64,000 bases of DNA, from contig CAJNDS010002208.1 in the NCBI GenBank assembly GCA_905221605.1, positions 409,688 to 473,687 of the forward strand, read 5' to 3'. The stretch comes from Symbiodinium natans. Taxonomy: Eukaryota > Sar > Dinophyceae > Suessiales > Symbiodiniaceae. A program made the position numbers and the translations under genes. The number at the start of each line of letters is the position of its first letter. Position 1 is the stretch's first letter. Below, one piece after another: positions 10,888 through 22,687 of this stretch. Under the pieces are notes generated by a model, which saw nothing but the letters and a program-made list of their open reading frames with translations, did no database searches and was not told where the DNA came from.

Positions 10888-11046
10888 CACGCGCGAGCCA
10901 AACTCTCTAGCTGCACACGCGCAACACACGTACTCGGCCTCAGCAGCACGCTCTTTCCTCAGCAGGCGCTTGTGTTTGCGAGGCGGGGTTGAGGGGGTCG
11001 TTCGAGCCAAGCAGGGTAAGTGGGCTAAGAACTCTGTCTGCACTAC

Positions 11047-11158
11047 CTCAAAAACTTCAACCGCCTTCGACCACTGGTCCTTCGAAGAGCCCCGGTGCAA
11101 CGAGCAGGCCAGAACTGCCAAGGATTCCACGATTGCCACAGCAGCAGCGAGCGCGTGA
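11047..11158 (-). CDS. Possible exon with PPR-like helix
   Basis: On the minus strand the exon candidate 11079-11047 is bounded by an AG acceptor (CTTCGAAG|GAC) and a GT donor (TTTGAG|GTAGTG) and encodes DQWSKAVEVFE. This W..A..VF pattern resembles the second helix of pentatricopeptide repeats, which are very common in dinoflagellates. Upstream in the same frame is an alanine-rich stretch (LAAAVAIVESLAVLACS) that could be the preceding helix. One helix is too little to assign the family, and no neighbouring repeats were identified. Confidence 0.2.
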
Positions 11159-13462
11159 CTGCACATTGGCTTCAGCTTCGATTTTGTTCGGGGCACACTC
11201 CACATCTACCATCCTCATGCGATCCTTCTCGGAAGGCCGCGCACAATCCGAGACCGGAAGGAACAGCAGCTCCCTCGCAAACACCTGCATTTAATGATAG
11301 ATCCTTTCTTTCCGAGGCCGGTCTCGAAGTTCTATGTACCCGTCACGGCTGTGTTGCGCGACAGGCGTGTACATTGACCACACTTCGGGTTGGAGAGCTG
11401 AGTCTCCAACCCGTTCCTTCCCAATCGTTAAGAGAAAAGCACAACATGCGGTATCTCACAAGGGCTCAGCTTTCATGCAACAACCGAAGCAAGAAATCTT
11501 CTCTACAAAGCCGGAGCACCTTTTGAATGACACATCTGTCGCGAAAGAAGCGACTGTCCGTGCATCACGTAGACCATGACTGCAAAGTCTCACATTTTTA
11601 GCCACAACGCCCTGCAACAGGAGACGAACGCTCTCCTGCTTGCTTGCTGAGGCTCACCACCAGATAGGGAGGGAAAAATACCCAAAACGTCAACGTTGGA
11701 CCCTAACCCTGCTGGCCCCGTGCTTTCTACTGCTGAGGCTTTGGGCCCTGCGTGGTTCGGGTACACCTTCTTGGAAAGCGGCATGGGCTCTCCAGATGCA
11801 CAGACAGAACTACGACCTGTCGTGCTCCTAAGCCGAGGGGTGGAGAGGAGCAAGCTGCCAGGTACCCTACGAGCCCCTCCTTTTCTCTCCTTTCGGAGAC
11901 AGCGTCTTTAGATTCTGCTGCGCCGGCTTGTGACATGGAGTCTGGTGGTCTTTCTTGTAGGGGCTTCAAGCCGGGCACTGTCTCCGAACAAAACCATCGG
12001 GCTGCCAAACAGCCGCTCCAAACGGAATCGAGCTTTGTCCACCCATCCAGGTGAAACCACGTAGGCGGCACTGCAGGCCTCTTGCGTGAACTCATAGATG
12101 CAACCGATGGCAAATCCAATGGTACTAGAAATTCCGAACGGATGCTTCTGATCTGCAAGATCCCGGGCCACATTTTCATGGCCTCTGCTGGCTCACCTCA
12201 TGGAACATGGCGAGCGCACCCAAACATGGCCATTGCCAAGTACCAAGCTGCAGCCCTCGTGTGGCCACAGGCCTATGCAGTGGATACTGGGCCTATACAG
12301 CCCACACCTCACACTGTGCACTCTGCTTGGGTGAGCGGCCCGCGTCCAAAGCTTCAATCGCAAGGCCATTTCTGCGCATCACTGCATACTCAGATGCCGG
12401 GAAGACCTCGAATGGGTAAAAAAAAGCACGGTTGCTTCAGCAGATCACGCGTCTGCTGGTCGGTTCAACGAAGCCGCAGAGAAGTGGCTCTTGCCTGGGT
12501 CGAAATCGAAGAGCTTGGTATGGACTTGTTCTTGCACTTCAGAAGTGCCTTGTCAGCTACACATGCTGCAAAATGCCCGCCAGACTGCATAGACTCCACG
12601 TTAAACTCCACGTCGGACTCCACGTCTTCAAGCCAAACACGTCTTAAACCCTGAGCCCTGAATTGTGCACTTCCTTCCCGACCTGCAATCAGCGGTTCAA
12701 ACATAAACATGTTCAAGCCTGGCCAACTTCGACAGCAGCCACGGTCACCAACCCTGCCTGAAGCCCGTAAGCCCCACAAGGTCCGGCAACTGCGAATTGC
12801 CGGAAATCCGAAAGGCCCCTTCTTGCAAGGTAAATCTTTCAAGACCGACCTTGCACCCAAGACTGAAAGCGCAGTCTCTGCAGTAAGGTCCACTTATACT
12901 GTACATGCTTTTGTGAGGAAAATCAAACTCCTTCTCAAAGGGGTCCCAAACCTAACTTTGAACAACACCCAAACAATGCTGCCAGGTATCTGACGTGCTC
13001 AGCGCGGTGAGCACTTGGGCGAGGTGAGTAGGGCCTCGCCTGGACAAGTGATACTACCTTTCATGCTGATGCTGGAATCAGAAACTACCTGGCATGTGAA
13101 GAACGCCCATGTACATCACGCTGCCAAAGTGGACTGCAACATTCCAGCTAATTGACTGTGTCGGCAACGTCTGCAGCATGAACGCCTTTAACGCCTGCTC
13201 TGGCATTGAACTTGATCGAATGAGGCGTGATTCTTTCCACTTTCCTTCCCCTCTTCTCTCACGGATTGCACCTCAACCGTTCGCAGTTCGGTAACCCTTT
13301 TGCATCCCGGGGTAAACATGCCAGCTCACCCAACAACCCCAGGAGCAGCACTCGCGGCTAACTCACGAGCTCACCGACTCGCCGGCGACAGGAATCCGAA
13401 ACGACTTCGAGCGACCGAAAAGTTGAAACTTTCAAAGGGTACAAGTAGGGGCGTGCCTAGTT

Positions 13463-13521
13463 CACACACACACACACAAGAACACACCTTCACTCACCCA
13501 CACACCCACACACCCACACAC
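13463..13521. repeat. CA-rich microsatellite, interrupted
   Basis: (CA)n at 13463-13479 followed, after CCTTCACTCAC, by CACACCCA repeats to about 13521. Confidence 0.85.
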
Positions 13522-14867
13522 GTGGCCCCGCCCACCCGGCCCTCCCGCACATGCGAAGTCTCTGCATGGGCGTAGAACGCAAGGCCAACCTGCGGCCTTC
13601 CAGGTCGTAACGGTATCATACGGTATCCTCTACAAATCGCCTTACGAAGAAGGAGGAAAGATGAACACCATGACAAAAACAGCACGTCAGCTCCTCCCCA
13701 TGAAGCCCTGCAACTAGTCAATGGGAAAGGAGAAAACCTAAGGTACCAGCGTCCCCTCAGTCCTACGAACTCGACATCGCAAGCATGCGCACAACTAGTG
13801 ACTAGTGCCGTCCCGCAGCATCACCTGCGTACAAACATCACAACCACACAACTCGAAGTCAACCCAAACTTACAGCATCAGTGTCGTCCAAGTCGCTCTG
13901 CACTGTCCACAAGACTGTAGGTGTGCGGGTGGCGATGGTGGCCCAATGGAGCCTGACGGAGAATGCAACATCCAAGTGTGTCCATCCTCGAAGGCCGAGA
14001 GCTGCGAGCTGTCTCTTGCACTACCTGCTCGTGCATTTCATGTCAACGAAGAAGTTGCAGGCCAGACCAGTGCAGGCGCAACATCCACTTTCCGATCAAG
14101 GATTCACAGATCCTGAAGGCCAAGTCGAAGAAAACCTGCTTACGAACCGACATATCTACCTGAACACTGCCAACATCGCCGAGGCTCTTCCTGCCATTCC
14201 CTGCTCGGCGCGGAGCGCCTCCCGGACGCTGTTGAATCTAGGACTCTATAGGACTCTAGGATAATTTGGAGGTTCGTGACCGTCCGAACTTGAAGGTCAC
14301 AGGCCCCAAGCTCTGCAGCAAGAGGCAGCTCTCTAGCACAAAACGGAGACCAAACCTATAAATTTGCAGAAGCAGTCTGTCGATGCCCAGTGAGAAGTAA
14401 AAAGCTGAAATCCTATCTTCTTTTGCATGGCAAGAGAGATCAAGTAAACTGAAGGGAGAGAGATCGGGTTCCAGGGTGCTGTGTTGGGATACATCGCTTG
14501 GGGTCTGGCAAGGGCCGAACGCTCTTTCTTCCATTGTATGGGGCCTCCGACCTCTTCCCCCAAGCTCAAACGCTGAACTGCCCATGTTCGTCAAGCCCAC
14601 TTGAGCGGGTTTGCCTTGGTCGTAGAAAAGCTCCAACTCACCGAAACATTGCCCACAGCGGTCATAGGTGCACACCTTCTCGCTGGTGGACCTGGGCATC
14701 ACGAAAGCTTCCGGGGAACTTGAGGGCGAAGCTATGGCTCCGGATTGAATTTGGTTGCGAACCTTCAACTCTCAGCTTCGTTATTCTCCGAAACCCCTGC
14801 GCCAAGCCACGCTCCTGCTGGACAGTGTAGGACATCCACCACACCGTCCTGACTATCTCATGTCGCT

Positions 14868-14903
14868 GGGAGGGGCGGGGGGCGGGGGCCGGGGGGCGGG
14901 GGC
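14868..14903 (+). repeat. G-quadruplex-prone G-rich block
   Basis: Seven G tracts of three to six bases, separated by single A or C bases or pairs, occur within 36 bases. This matches the usual G-quadruplex rule on the plus strand. Confidence 0.7.
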
Positions 14904-15331
14904 TTGAAAACTTACAATAGGCCAAAAGAACTCCCGGGTTTGCATGTGGAAGTTGTGCGTAGAGGATTGTTCTGGTCTTGCGAGGGCCTGGACAAGCAGT
15001 TGTGGGCTTCAACTGACAACAGAGAGTACGAGAGCTGCGTGAGATCCCAATTGAACACCAAGCTGCAAGCAGCACGCAGAGGCCGGGCCCCTTGGTAACG
15101 GGCGCCCCCTGCGTCGGACAGGCCATACTGCACTGCCCAACTTGATCTCCGTCGACCCAAAAACAATCCTACAGGTCTGTACAGGCCGGGCGACGAGTGC
15201 TACTAAATTTTTAGAACAAACGTCACACCAGTCACATGAGGAAGTGGACAACTCTGGCCTGCTCCACGAGCTTCGTACCTGGGGGGAGCCTCCATTCCCG
15301 GAAAGCATCCATGAGTGCCTGGCGTGGGAGT

Positions 15332-15351
15332 GGGGGGGGGGGGGGGGGGGG
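15332..15351 (+). repeat. G homopolymer run, 20 bases
   Basis: Uninterrupted run of 20 G, the longest G run in the window. Confidence 0.95.
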
Positions 15352-16935
15352 TAATTTACATTCCTCTTCTTGTCTTTTTGACCGATTCAAGTTCTGGCTT
15401 CCGAACATTTCCTCTACACCTTAGCCGTGAAAGCAGGAAAACAAAACTCCTCCACATGTTCAACAGGTCGAAGAGAAAGGCTCTTCTTGATGAAGACCTG
15501 CTTCCTGTGGAAGTAAACATTGCATAGCATCCTGCACTTCCTCTAAAGGCAAACTTCAGTTCTCTGCATCTTAATGAACCAGCCTGTGCTTCCCCTCGAC
15601 TTAAGGAACTATGTTCTACTCTAGCTGTTGTGACTCAAAATTAGAAAACCTCCGTTTCTAATTGGACTTTAAGCCCCCCGAGATGCTTAGCTCACCCCGC
15701 CTCACCTTGAATATTTCTGTGGCCGGGCTCCCCGAATGCCTATCCCGCCCAACACTACAACCGCTCGACCAGAAGCACACCTCCACCAAGTTCAAAGAGC
15801 TTTTCTTGCCATGTTTGCTTCCTGGGTGGGGCAGGGGAGGGGGTTTCAGTAGAAGGCATTTAAAAAAGTAGTTCAAGAAGTAATCGAGGGAAAAGCCTCT
15901 TTTCCTCCTGGGAGAGAGCCAAAAGAAATCGGCCAAACCAAAACAAACCCTCCAAGACGCAAAAGAAGCCTCAACTCTACTAAGCCCTGCTTCACTCAGA
16001 GAGCCTCGAAGGTTGCCGGGGTCAGCAACAGGAAGATCCGCCGAACCTCACACTGGTTGCCCTTGACACTTTGTGGCACTCGGAGCAAGATTTCGGGGCA
16101 TCTGCTTGGTGTCTTGGCCGATGGAAACCACATCCTACAGGGCTGACGAGGGTGACTACAAGCATGCCCATGCAGTGCACCGAACCCTTGCCAAGCCACC
16201 GCCGCTTCGATCCACCGCCGCTCCTAGACAAAGCAGGGCAGCAGGTTGCTAGGGTTCCAGAGCAGGGTTTAGCTTTTTTGGGGGGGGGACTCGAGAGGCC
16301 ACTTGGAATTCCTTCTGGGGCCGGGGTGGCGTGGTGGCGTGGAGCCGAGGGCTTGGCAAGGGCAAGGGGGGGATATTTTAAGGGCCGTCTTTGTCATGGT
16401 GTTGGCATGTGACCTTAAGGCTGGCCTTCGGTTGACACATCACGTCTCCAGGCCGTCTGAACTCGAAACCCCGAAGAACCTGGGCCCCTGGAGAAGAGTT
16501 CCAGAGGTTTTTCACGCGAATGGGCCTGGCCTCAGGATCAGGCCTCCGGCTCCCCAACTCGCCGACCTGGGAAGTTCTCGGGCTTGGGGCGACTTCGTGA
16601 TGCGCGAGGACAGTGGGGTTTAGGGGCGTTAGGGCTTTTGCTGCGGCTCAGGGCGCGAAAGCGAAAGAGATCAGAGGATTTAGGCCCCGATCAGCGTGTG
16701 GCCCAACAGCTGGACAGCCGAACTACTGTCTCGCTCCAGGCTCGAAACCCACAATAAGTTCACAGCCAGTCTGCATGCTCCACCCTTGCCACTCGTGGTC
16801 TCCAGTTTGTAGCTTTTGAGGTTTGTGCTCTTAGGGCGCAACATCCGACATCTTAAACCCTGAGCCTTGGGGCTCGCAGCATGTGGGGCCCAAATCCTCA
16901 GCACTACAAATGTGGTGCATGCTTTGTGGAGGGGA

Positions 16936-16948
16936 GGGGGGGGGGGGG
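16936..16948 (+). repeat. G homopolymer run
   Basis: Thirteen consecutive G following GGGGA. Confidence 0.9.
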
Positions 16949-18057
16949 CCGATCATGGGCACGCGCGCGAGATTTCACCTGTGTCAGGCTTTGGAAGCCG
17001 TTCAAGGAGCTATTCGACTGGCTTGGCAACCTTTACTTGGTTGATTTAACAAGAGCTAGAGGTGAAGCCAGACCAAGAGCGAGTACAAGAACCCACTTGG
17101 AGTTTTGGTGAATGGGAAAATGGAGGGTATATTGTGGCAGAATCAATGCTCAGAAAGCTTCCTATTCCTATTCTGACAAGAAGACCGTCGACTCCGGCAT
17201 CCGATTTCCGCAGGACGGGTACATCAAGAGAGGACGCTCTCTTGGCGTACCTGATGGTGATTGTTTTGGACCTCGCGTAAAAGAGCTGCGCATGGGGTCA
17301 CAATTGTTGGCTTGAAATTGTTAGAATGGAGCGAGGTCAAGACTAGAAATTCTTGTGCATACAGTAACAATTCCTGTAGCATTCCTGTGCATCAGTGCCA
17401 GATGCTCTCAAGTGTGGAGTATACAGATGTGCATTACTGCAGTGTTTTGAGGCAGCGTTGCATAGTACTTGGTGGTTCAAAGCAGGGCTTCCAAGATTGA
17501 TAGATGCAGAAGGCTCAGAGGTACTCTGCTGCTGAGTGCGACGCCGTTGGCAGCTCTCGCGGAGTGAAAGGCACGTCCCTCCTTGCGAATCAAAAGCTAA
17601 AGCATTCATGTCAAACTGCACACCTGAAGCCTGCAGAGAACCGGAATGCAAACATGAGCTTCGCAAAAACCATGTGACCCAGCCCCGCATTGGCACGACT
17701 CGAATCGGCACAACGCGGCCCGGAATGTAAACTTCCAACCTGTAGGAGAGCGACCATGCGATGCACATGCAGGAATCAAAACATGATACTGCCGTGACGC
17801 TCGGTCGCAGAGCCTCTGGAACTCCCATATTGCACACAAGTAACAGGCCCTCAAGAATTGTCAACATTCCCCACCGGGAAACGAAGTATTCGGGGCATGT
17901 TCCCCTTGGGCCCCATGCAGCTGTTCAAGGGTTGCTTGAAGCTCGTACAGCCCCTAAACCCAAGATATGGAGCTGTCGCCGCCGCGATGCCTCATACCGA
18001 AAGTAACTTTGCAGCCTGGCCTGATTAACCCTTATCTGTGCAATTTTGATCAACAGG

Positions 18058-18086
18058 CACACACACACACACACACACACACACAC
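18058..18086. repeat. CA microsatellite
   Basis: About 14 CA units, followed by a shorter CA-rich tail to about 18105. Confidence 0.95.
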
Positions 18087-18652
18087 CGTCACACACCCAT
18101 ACACGCAGACCTAAACCCTCTCCTGGGCGTGAACTGCTCTTGGCTCTGCATGCTGTGCCTGGCTTCTGACTGCCTTACGTCTACTGGGTTTCGGGCTTTC
18201 AGGGAGCGTGAGGCGTCCCTTGCGAGTCTCTGGATGCTCGTGGCCTTGCTTCGATCAACTTGGGGGAAAGAGAAGGATGGCCCACTCTGAGAAAAGTGCC
18301 CATGTGCCTCTTGAATTCTGGATCTTGCAACTCCACCATCTCACCCCCCACGGCCCCAAACCATTCTCTCCTCCTCCACCCTCTACCTGACATCAGCCTG
18401 AATCCTACAGAATCTGCCCGGTCTTTTCCAACCGGCTTTGCTTCTACCTTCCTTAGCCCTTTTGCAACCAGGTCTGCTCTTTTCCAAACCCTCGAAGAGT
18501 CAGGTCCCGGCCTGGGCAAGCGAGGCACAAGCGACGGCCGCTGCATCACCGACAGGGACCTCCCGATAAGGCGATGCTCGAAGCAAGGAGAGCAGATGTT
18601 CAGAACCGCACTTAGGGCTCTCAGGGCTTCCTGTCTTCCGTAAGATGTCATG

Positions 18653-18907
18653 TCACAAGGCAGAGAAGTCTGTGGAGAAATCCCTGTGCATCCCTGTGCT
18701 GTGTGTCTTGGCAATCCACAAAGACGCGTTCTCTGAACTGTAATTTGAAAAAACCCAGCCGGCCATGCATGCAGCAAAGGATACTGCCTCGAAGTCCCGG
18801 ATGACCAAGATCGCTAAGTGCCGGCGATCAACCCGACAGGCAAACCCACGTAAGTAACGACAGCTTCCAGCAGATTGATATAAAGCCCAACAATCACAGA
18901 ACATCAT
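18653..18907 (-). CDS. Possible exon(s), unknown
   Basis: An 84-codon minus-strand frame ends with TGA at 18653 and includes the hydrophobic-aromatic stretch HLAILVIRDFEAVSFAACMA. It lies on the same strand as, and just downstream of, the cyclic-nucleotide-binding-like frame at 19065-19290 and could belong to the same gene. A GT donor-like site (TTAC|GTGGGT) occurs inside it. No family is recognised. Confidence 0.18.
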   Translation of the reverse strand: MMFCDCWALYQSAGSCRYLRGFACRVDRRHLAILVIRDFEAVSFAACMAGWVFSNYSSENASLWIAKTHSTGMHRDFSTDFSAL

Positions 18908-19064
18908 CTTATCCTGGCAGTGGCCTCATCTCCCCCACTGTGGGGATGCCCTCCTCTCATAGCACACGCTGGCAGGGTGCAGGATTGTTGCATGTCCGAG
19001 TACTCTGTGCTACGTTACAAGCGCGCAAGCAATGCATTGACGCTGATGTGTTCCCTCTCCACTC

Positions 19065-19290
19065 TCAGGCTGGTGCTTGCTTGCTGTCGCTGCCTGAACC
19101 CTGGACTGTCGGCCTCATTCGCTTTCCTTTTGAAGCCCCCTTGCCCTCAGGGGTGCGGTCCTGCACTGAGATGATGTTCTCACCAACCTCATACAGCTTC
19201 TCAGTCAAGTGGCTGCAGATCGAAATTTCCAGCGAATCCAATCCCACATGAAGGAAAGAACCCCAACACACAGGACAGCTCATTCGTGCT
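19065..19290 (-). CDS. Possible cyclic-nucleotide-binding-domain exon
   Basis: The minus-strand frame contains SICSHLTEKLYEVGENIISV, which fits the start of a cyclic-nucleotide-binding domain: a helix, then hydrophobic-x-Y-x-x-G-E-x-I-I. Codons in this part favour G or C at the third position. The expected following strands and the phosphate-binding loop are not seen; after VQD the frame becomes Lys/Ser-rich and stops at 19065, so either an intron starts near the VQD codons or the resemblance is partial. In dinoflagellates such domains occur in ion channels and kinase regulatory subunits; neither context is visible here. Confidence 0.27.
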
Positions 19291-19329
19291 GCCCTACAAC
19301 ACGCAGGACAGCACATGGGTGCTGCTCTG
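19264..19329. repeat. 33-bp tandem duplication
   Basis: Two adjacent copies of a 33-base unit (CAACACRCAGGACAGCWCAT...), about 80% identical. It overlaps the upstream end of the cyclic-nucleotide-binding-like frame. Confidence 0.75.
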
Positions 19330-20667
19330 CCATCCCAAACATCCTTAACTGAAACAAGCTGAAACGTTCAAAAAGTCAAGGCTGGGTGCCCAAAGCGCGT
19401 TGTCTGAAAACCGCTCGAAAGCTCAAACTTGGGCATCGGCTACTGCACCGCCGCTTCTTTCGGGCAGCATGCTGATGCACTTGGGGGGGAGCTCCGAACC
19501 CTGAAATCTAGAGATCTGGCATGACTCAGCTGGGGGGCGTGAGACTCCAAGTCCAGGAGCTCTCCTGAGGCGGAAGCAAGGTGCTTCGGGGTATGGAATT
19601 GGGGGCGGGCTTCGACGGGGTTCTTAGGATTCTTCAGATTCTGCTGAGGCACTCGCATTGAAGCAACGGGAACGTGCACGAGACACCACTGAGGCACGTA
19701 GCAGCATCCAGCGGCATCTTATAAGTCTGCTGACATTGAAGGATGGGCTGGTCACGCTAGGGTACATAAGGGAGATGCTTGTGCGTCTGCATTGCCGAGG
19801 CTGGAGGCTGGAGGCTGGACTGTGAGACCCGAAGATCACCCCAAATGCCCCACAGTCCAAACTTCCTTCCAAAAACCCTGAAGAACATCTGAAGAACAGC
19901 TAACCCCAAAGCTGAACCCCGCAGCTAAATTACCCCTCAATCCCTAAACTGGCCTGCCGGGCTTGCCACACTAGAAGAATCCGCATGGGTTTCCAGGGCC
20001 TCCATGCAAGCGGAGTTCTCGCTTTGCGCGTGGCGCAGCTCCGCTCTTGCCTAGGGCCTATAGGGTGTGTGAGGTGATGTCTTCGCTTCTGCGCTTTCGC
20101 GATTAGTGCTGCTGTAAAGTTTCCGACGGTCGAACAGCTTTAGGATCTGCACCCTCCACCTGAATTGCCCCCCTCCTTGTCGCACGACAGTCGAATTAAG
20201 GTTGGGGAGGCGCTGTGTTCACACCATGATGTCAACGGTCTTAGACCCCAGCTCGTTCCTACGCCTGACCCTGAAGACCCGGGCTTTGCAGCCGCAGAGT
20301 GGTCCCGCCTGGTCGCCCTGACCCTGCCCGTCTGGTTTGGAGGCCTCCAGGTCCTCCTCGGCAGCAGTTGGACATTTGGAGGCTTGGCGAGAATGGCTTC
20401 AACAAAGGTCTCTCCACGGCAGAATGCAGCATCTCACCGACGAGTCACTCCTGGGCAACGCGAACCGGGAATGTTGCACCATACTGGGGGCCCGGCAACT
20501 GGCACATCGCCCCCGGGTTGCGGTCTGCTGTTCAGCCTTTCGAACCGCAAGGCCACAAGGCCCTCAAGATTCGCTTCATTTTAGGCGGCCACTCCTGCTT
20601 CGAACATGAACAACCGTTGGTTTCATCATAAATCTGGCAAGTCCTGCCCCTCAGCCAGGAATGGAAG
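19330..20667. other. No gene recognised
   Basis: Minus-strand frames at 19440-19697 and 19624-19872 look unremarkable. A triple GGAGGCT repeat lies at about 19797-19815. No splice-bounded exon could be defended. Confidence 0.3.
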
Positions 20668-21100
20668 TCAGGGAAGGCGCTGTCTTTTCTTTGGAAAGGG
20701 TATACAAGCCATGGAGCTTCTCGTGCCTTTCACTTTTTGCTTGTGGTTTCGCTCACCGAAGACACACTTCAGAATTGGCCAGAGGGAGGCGGGCAGGACG
20801 GGGTACTCGGGGATCTGGGGGGATCCGGTTTGTGACTGGAGCAGCGACGTCCAGGATAGCGCAACAGACCCAAGGGCACTCGAAACCTCAGTCACCCCAA
20901 CCCACAACTCGTGGTCCAGGTCCCATCTGTCCCACGCCTCTCTGACCGGAGTTGGGCGATGACGCCTTCCAGCATGATCTTGTCTGCTGGGTGTAGGATG
21001 TCGCGACCTCACAGGCGCAGCGGGCAGCAGGGTGGGATTCCACTCCTGTACTCTGAGGCGAATCGAGGCCGTTCCCTAGGACAGTCCTCACAGTGGCCAT
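20668..21100 (-). CDS. Possible first exons of an unknown gene
   Basis: A minus-strand ATG at 21100 in a good context (GCCATGG) opens MATVRTVLGNGLDSPQSTGV and continues to about 20995. There an AG acceptor (CTACACCCAG|CA) is followed in another frame by DKIMLEGVIAQLRSERRGTD, a likely amphipathic helix. A third overlapping frame (20668-21012) is also open, so the exon structure is uncertain. No domain is recognised. The strand agrees with all better-supported genes. Confidence 0.22.
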
Positions 21101-22533
21101 GGCAAACCTAGACTACAAGCACGGTCATTGCATGTCAAGCTATCCATTTCCAGCCCGTTGCCGATTGCATCTATAGGTTCCCAGGTTCCCAGCCAACGCC
21201 TATCTCTGGACTTTGTCGTAAAACATCCGGAACCCGGAACCCTCAGACGCCCTTCGTGCAGCCCAGGTGGCTGGGCGACCTACGAAGGTGCTTGGGCGCG
21301 AGCTGGCCGCCCAAGGCCGGACTGGGTGCACAAGATGGGTTGCGTCGGCTTCTTTGCTCCGGCTTTGCTTAGAGCTTCAGGAACTCGCGCAACTTGCAGG
21401 AAAAACAGGCCGACATCCTTCCAACCCCAATCTCCACCGCGAGCCCCCCCTGGATCCATGCCTTCGGTTCGGCTCTGCAAGAACCGCCTGCAACAAGAAT
21501 CGTGCTGCTGAAGGAAGTAAGCAGTGGGGCCCACGAAGCTTCTGGCCTCACCCCTGCTTCCAACGCTGAAACGTACTTGGCTCTGGTGTTGATCGCTGCT
21601 TTTGCTCATTGCGGCTCGCATGGCAGCATGCACCCCAGGACGCAGACAGCAAGCTAGTTGGAAATGCTATGCAATCGAGACCTCAACCCTCAAACTGGAC
21701 AACCCGGGATGGATGGGGGCGAACTTCTTTGGCCTCGGTCCGGAGGACAGCGTTGCTGTCGAGCCCGGGGAGTGCACTCCTGGAGAGCCCAAGAAAGTTA
21801 AAAAGCCTGTTTGAGCGTCTGCACAACACAAGCCAGTTTCGACCTACAACTCAAAAAACTCGAAGCAGCCTGTTGCAAAAGAGCTCCCCGAAATTCCGGG
21901 GCCTCCCCGGCAGCTGCGGCAGCTGTGGCAGCCGCTCCACTGGCCGACGGCGGTCCGCTTCCGGAAGCTCCTGGCGGGCCCACTTCGGGTCCCCTGAATA
22001 ATATTCATAGCATTAAGAATGTTCATAACATATTACTTTAGTAATAATAGTAATATTATGTAATATTAATATGGGCCTTGTGGGCTGCTTGTAGGTTCAG
22101 AGCGAGGGTCTCAGGCTGAGGGCTTAGTGCGAGGTCCATGCAGGGCAAGACCCTTTCGGTGTCACGTCATAGCCTCGAGGTCACAAGGGATACAAATGTG
22201 CAGAGGTGCTGCTAGGAGTAGAAGCACGCAAGCTCGTCCAAGTTATAAGGAACACATGAATGAACGAAATCTACAATGCAAAAACACTCTAGTACCAAAT
22301 ATGAGCAATCATAAGAGTCATTACTTTCACATCCCGTTCACTTCCCGAAACCCTGTCCTGTGCATCGCATGGCACGGACAGCAACTCGCCCATGGCGGAG
22401 CGCGAAGATTTCCACTCTCAACCTGCAACCTGAGGCCCTAAGGCCTTCCCAGGCCCCTCTGTTTCTTAGCCGTTTGTGTTGCTGTTGCGTGTGCTTCTGG
22501 TAGGACGGCTTTGGACAAGAGCTGAACACTCAC
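21101..22533. other. No gene recognised; AT-rich island
   Basis: Minus-strand frame 21280-21633 (117 codons) is open but motif-free. An Ala-rich segment at about 21880-21970 reads as plausible low-complexity protein on either strand. An unusually AT-rich island lies at 22000-22076. Confidence 0.3.
22000..22076. other. AT-rich island
   Basis: About 77 bases of mostly A and T (repeated TAATATTA and ATAATATT words and the short inverted repeat TATTACT-TT-AGTAATA) sit abruptly in GC-rich DNA. Similar patches at 61.8, 62.2 and 62.7 kb coincide with inferred introns, so this may mark an intron. A small inverted-repeat element is an alternative. Confidence 0.5.
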
Positions 22534-22645
22534 CTTGAATCCAGCAGGGTTTGGTCTGCGAAGGGGGCAGAGGACATCGGCAATTGTCATAAGTCAAAAG
22601 TTTATGGCCAATTGCTGGAGGCCTCTTGTGCACCCTGAAAAACAT
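22534..22645 (-). CDS. Possible first exon of an unknown gene behind a spliced-leader-like decamer
   Basis: On the minus strand an ATG at 22645 opens 37 codons (beginning MFFRVHKRPPAIGHKLLTYD) and ends at a textbook donor, ATTCAAG|GTGAGT (exon end 22534). Thirty-two bases before the ATG is TTGGCTCAAG (22687-22678), identical to the last ten bases of the dinoflagellate spliced leader. The downstream exon was not found. No family is recognised. The combination of leader-like word, ATG and donor in order is the evidence. Confidence 0.3.
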
Positions 22646-22677
22646 GGTGGGGTGCTTCCTTCAGAGTCACTTTGGAC

Positions 22678-22687
22678 TTGAGCCAAG
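22678..22687 (-). promoter_or_regulatory. Spliced-leader-like decamer (possible relic)
   Basis: TTGGCTCAAG on the minus strand equals the 3' ten bases of the conserved 22-base dinoflagellate leader. Upstream bases do not continue the match. If real, it marks an mRNA that was copied back into the genome. Confidence 0.35.

Larger units (their letters stand above)
7928..10990. other. No gene recognised; telomere-like words and microsatellites
   Basis: No domain or convincing exon was found. Telomere-like words cluster at 8555-8625 (GGGCGTTAGGGTTTAGGG and following GGCTTCAGGG repeats). Microsatellites occur at 9935-9988 and 10849-10887. The 233-codon minus-strand frame over 10504-11205 is partly inflated by the GA repeat. 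Confidence 0.35.
11206..18652. other. No gene recognised; repeats and G-rich DNA
   Basis: I could not defend any exon chain here. Visible structure: CA-rich tracts at 13463-13521 and 18058-18086, a G-quadruplex-like block at 14868-14903, and G runs at 15332-15351 and 16936-16948. Open frames of up to about 190 codons exist on both strands without motifs. Confidence 0.35.
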
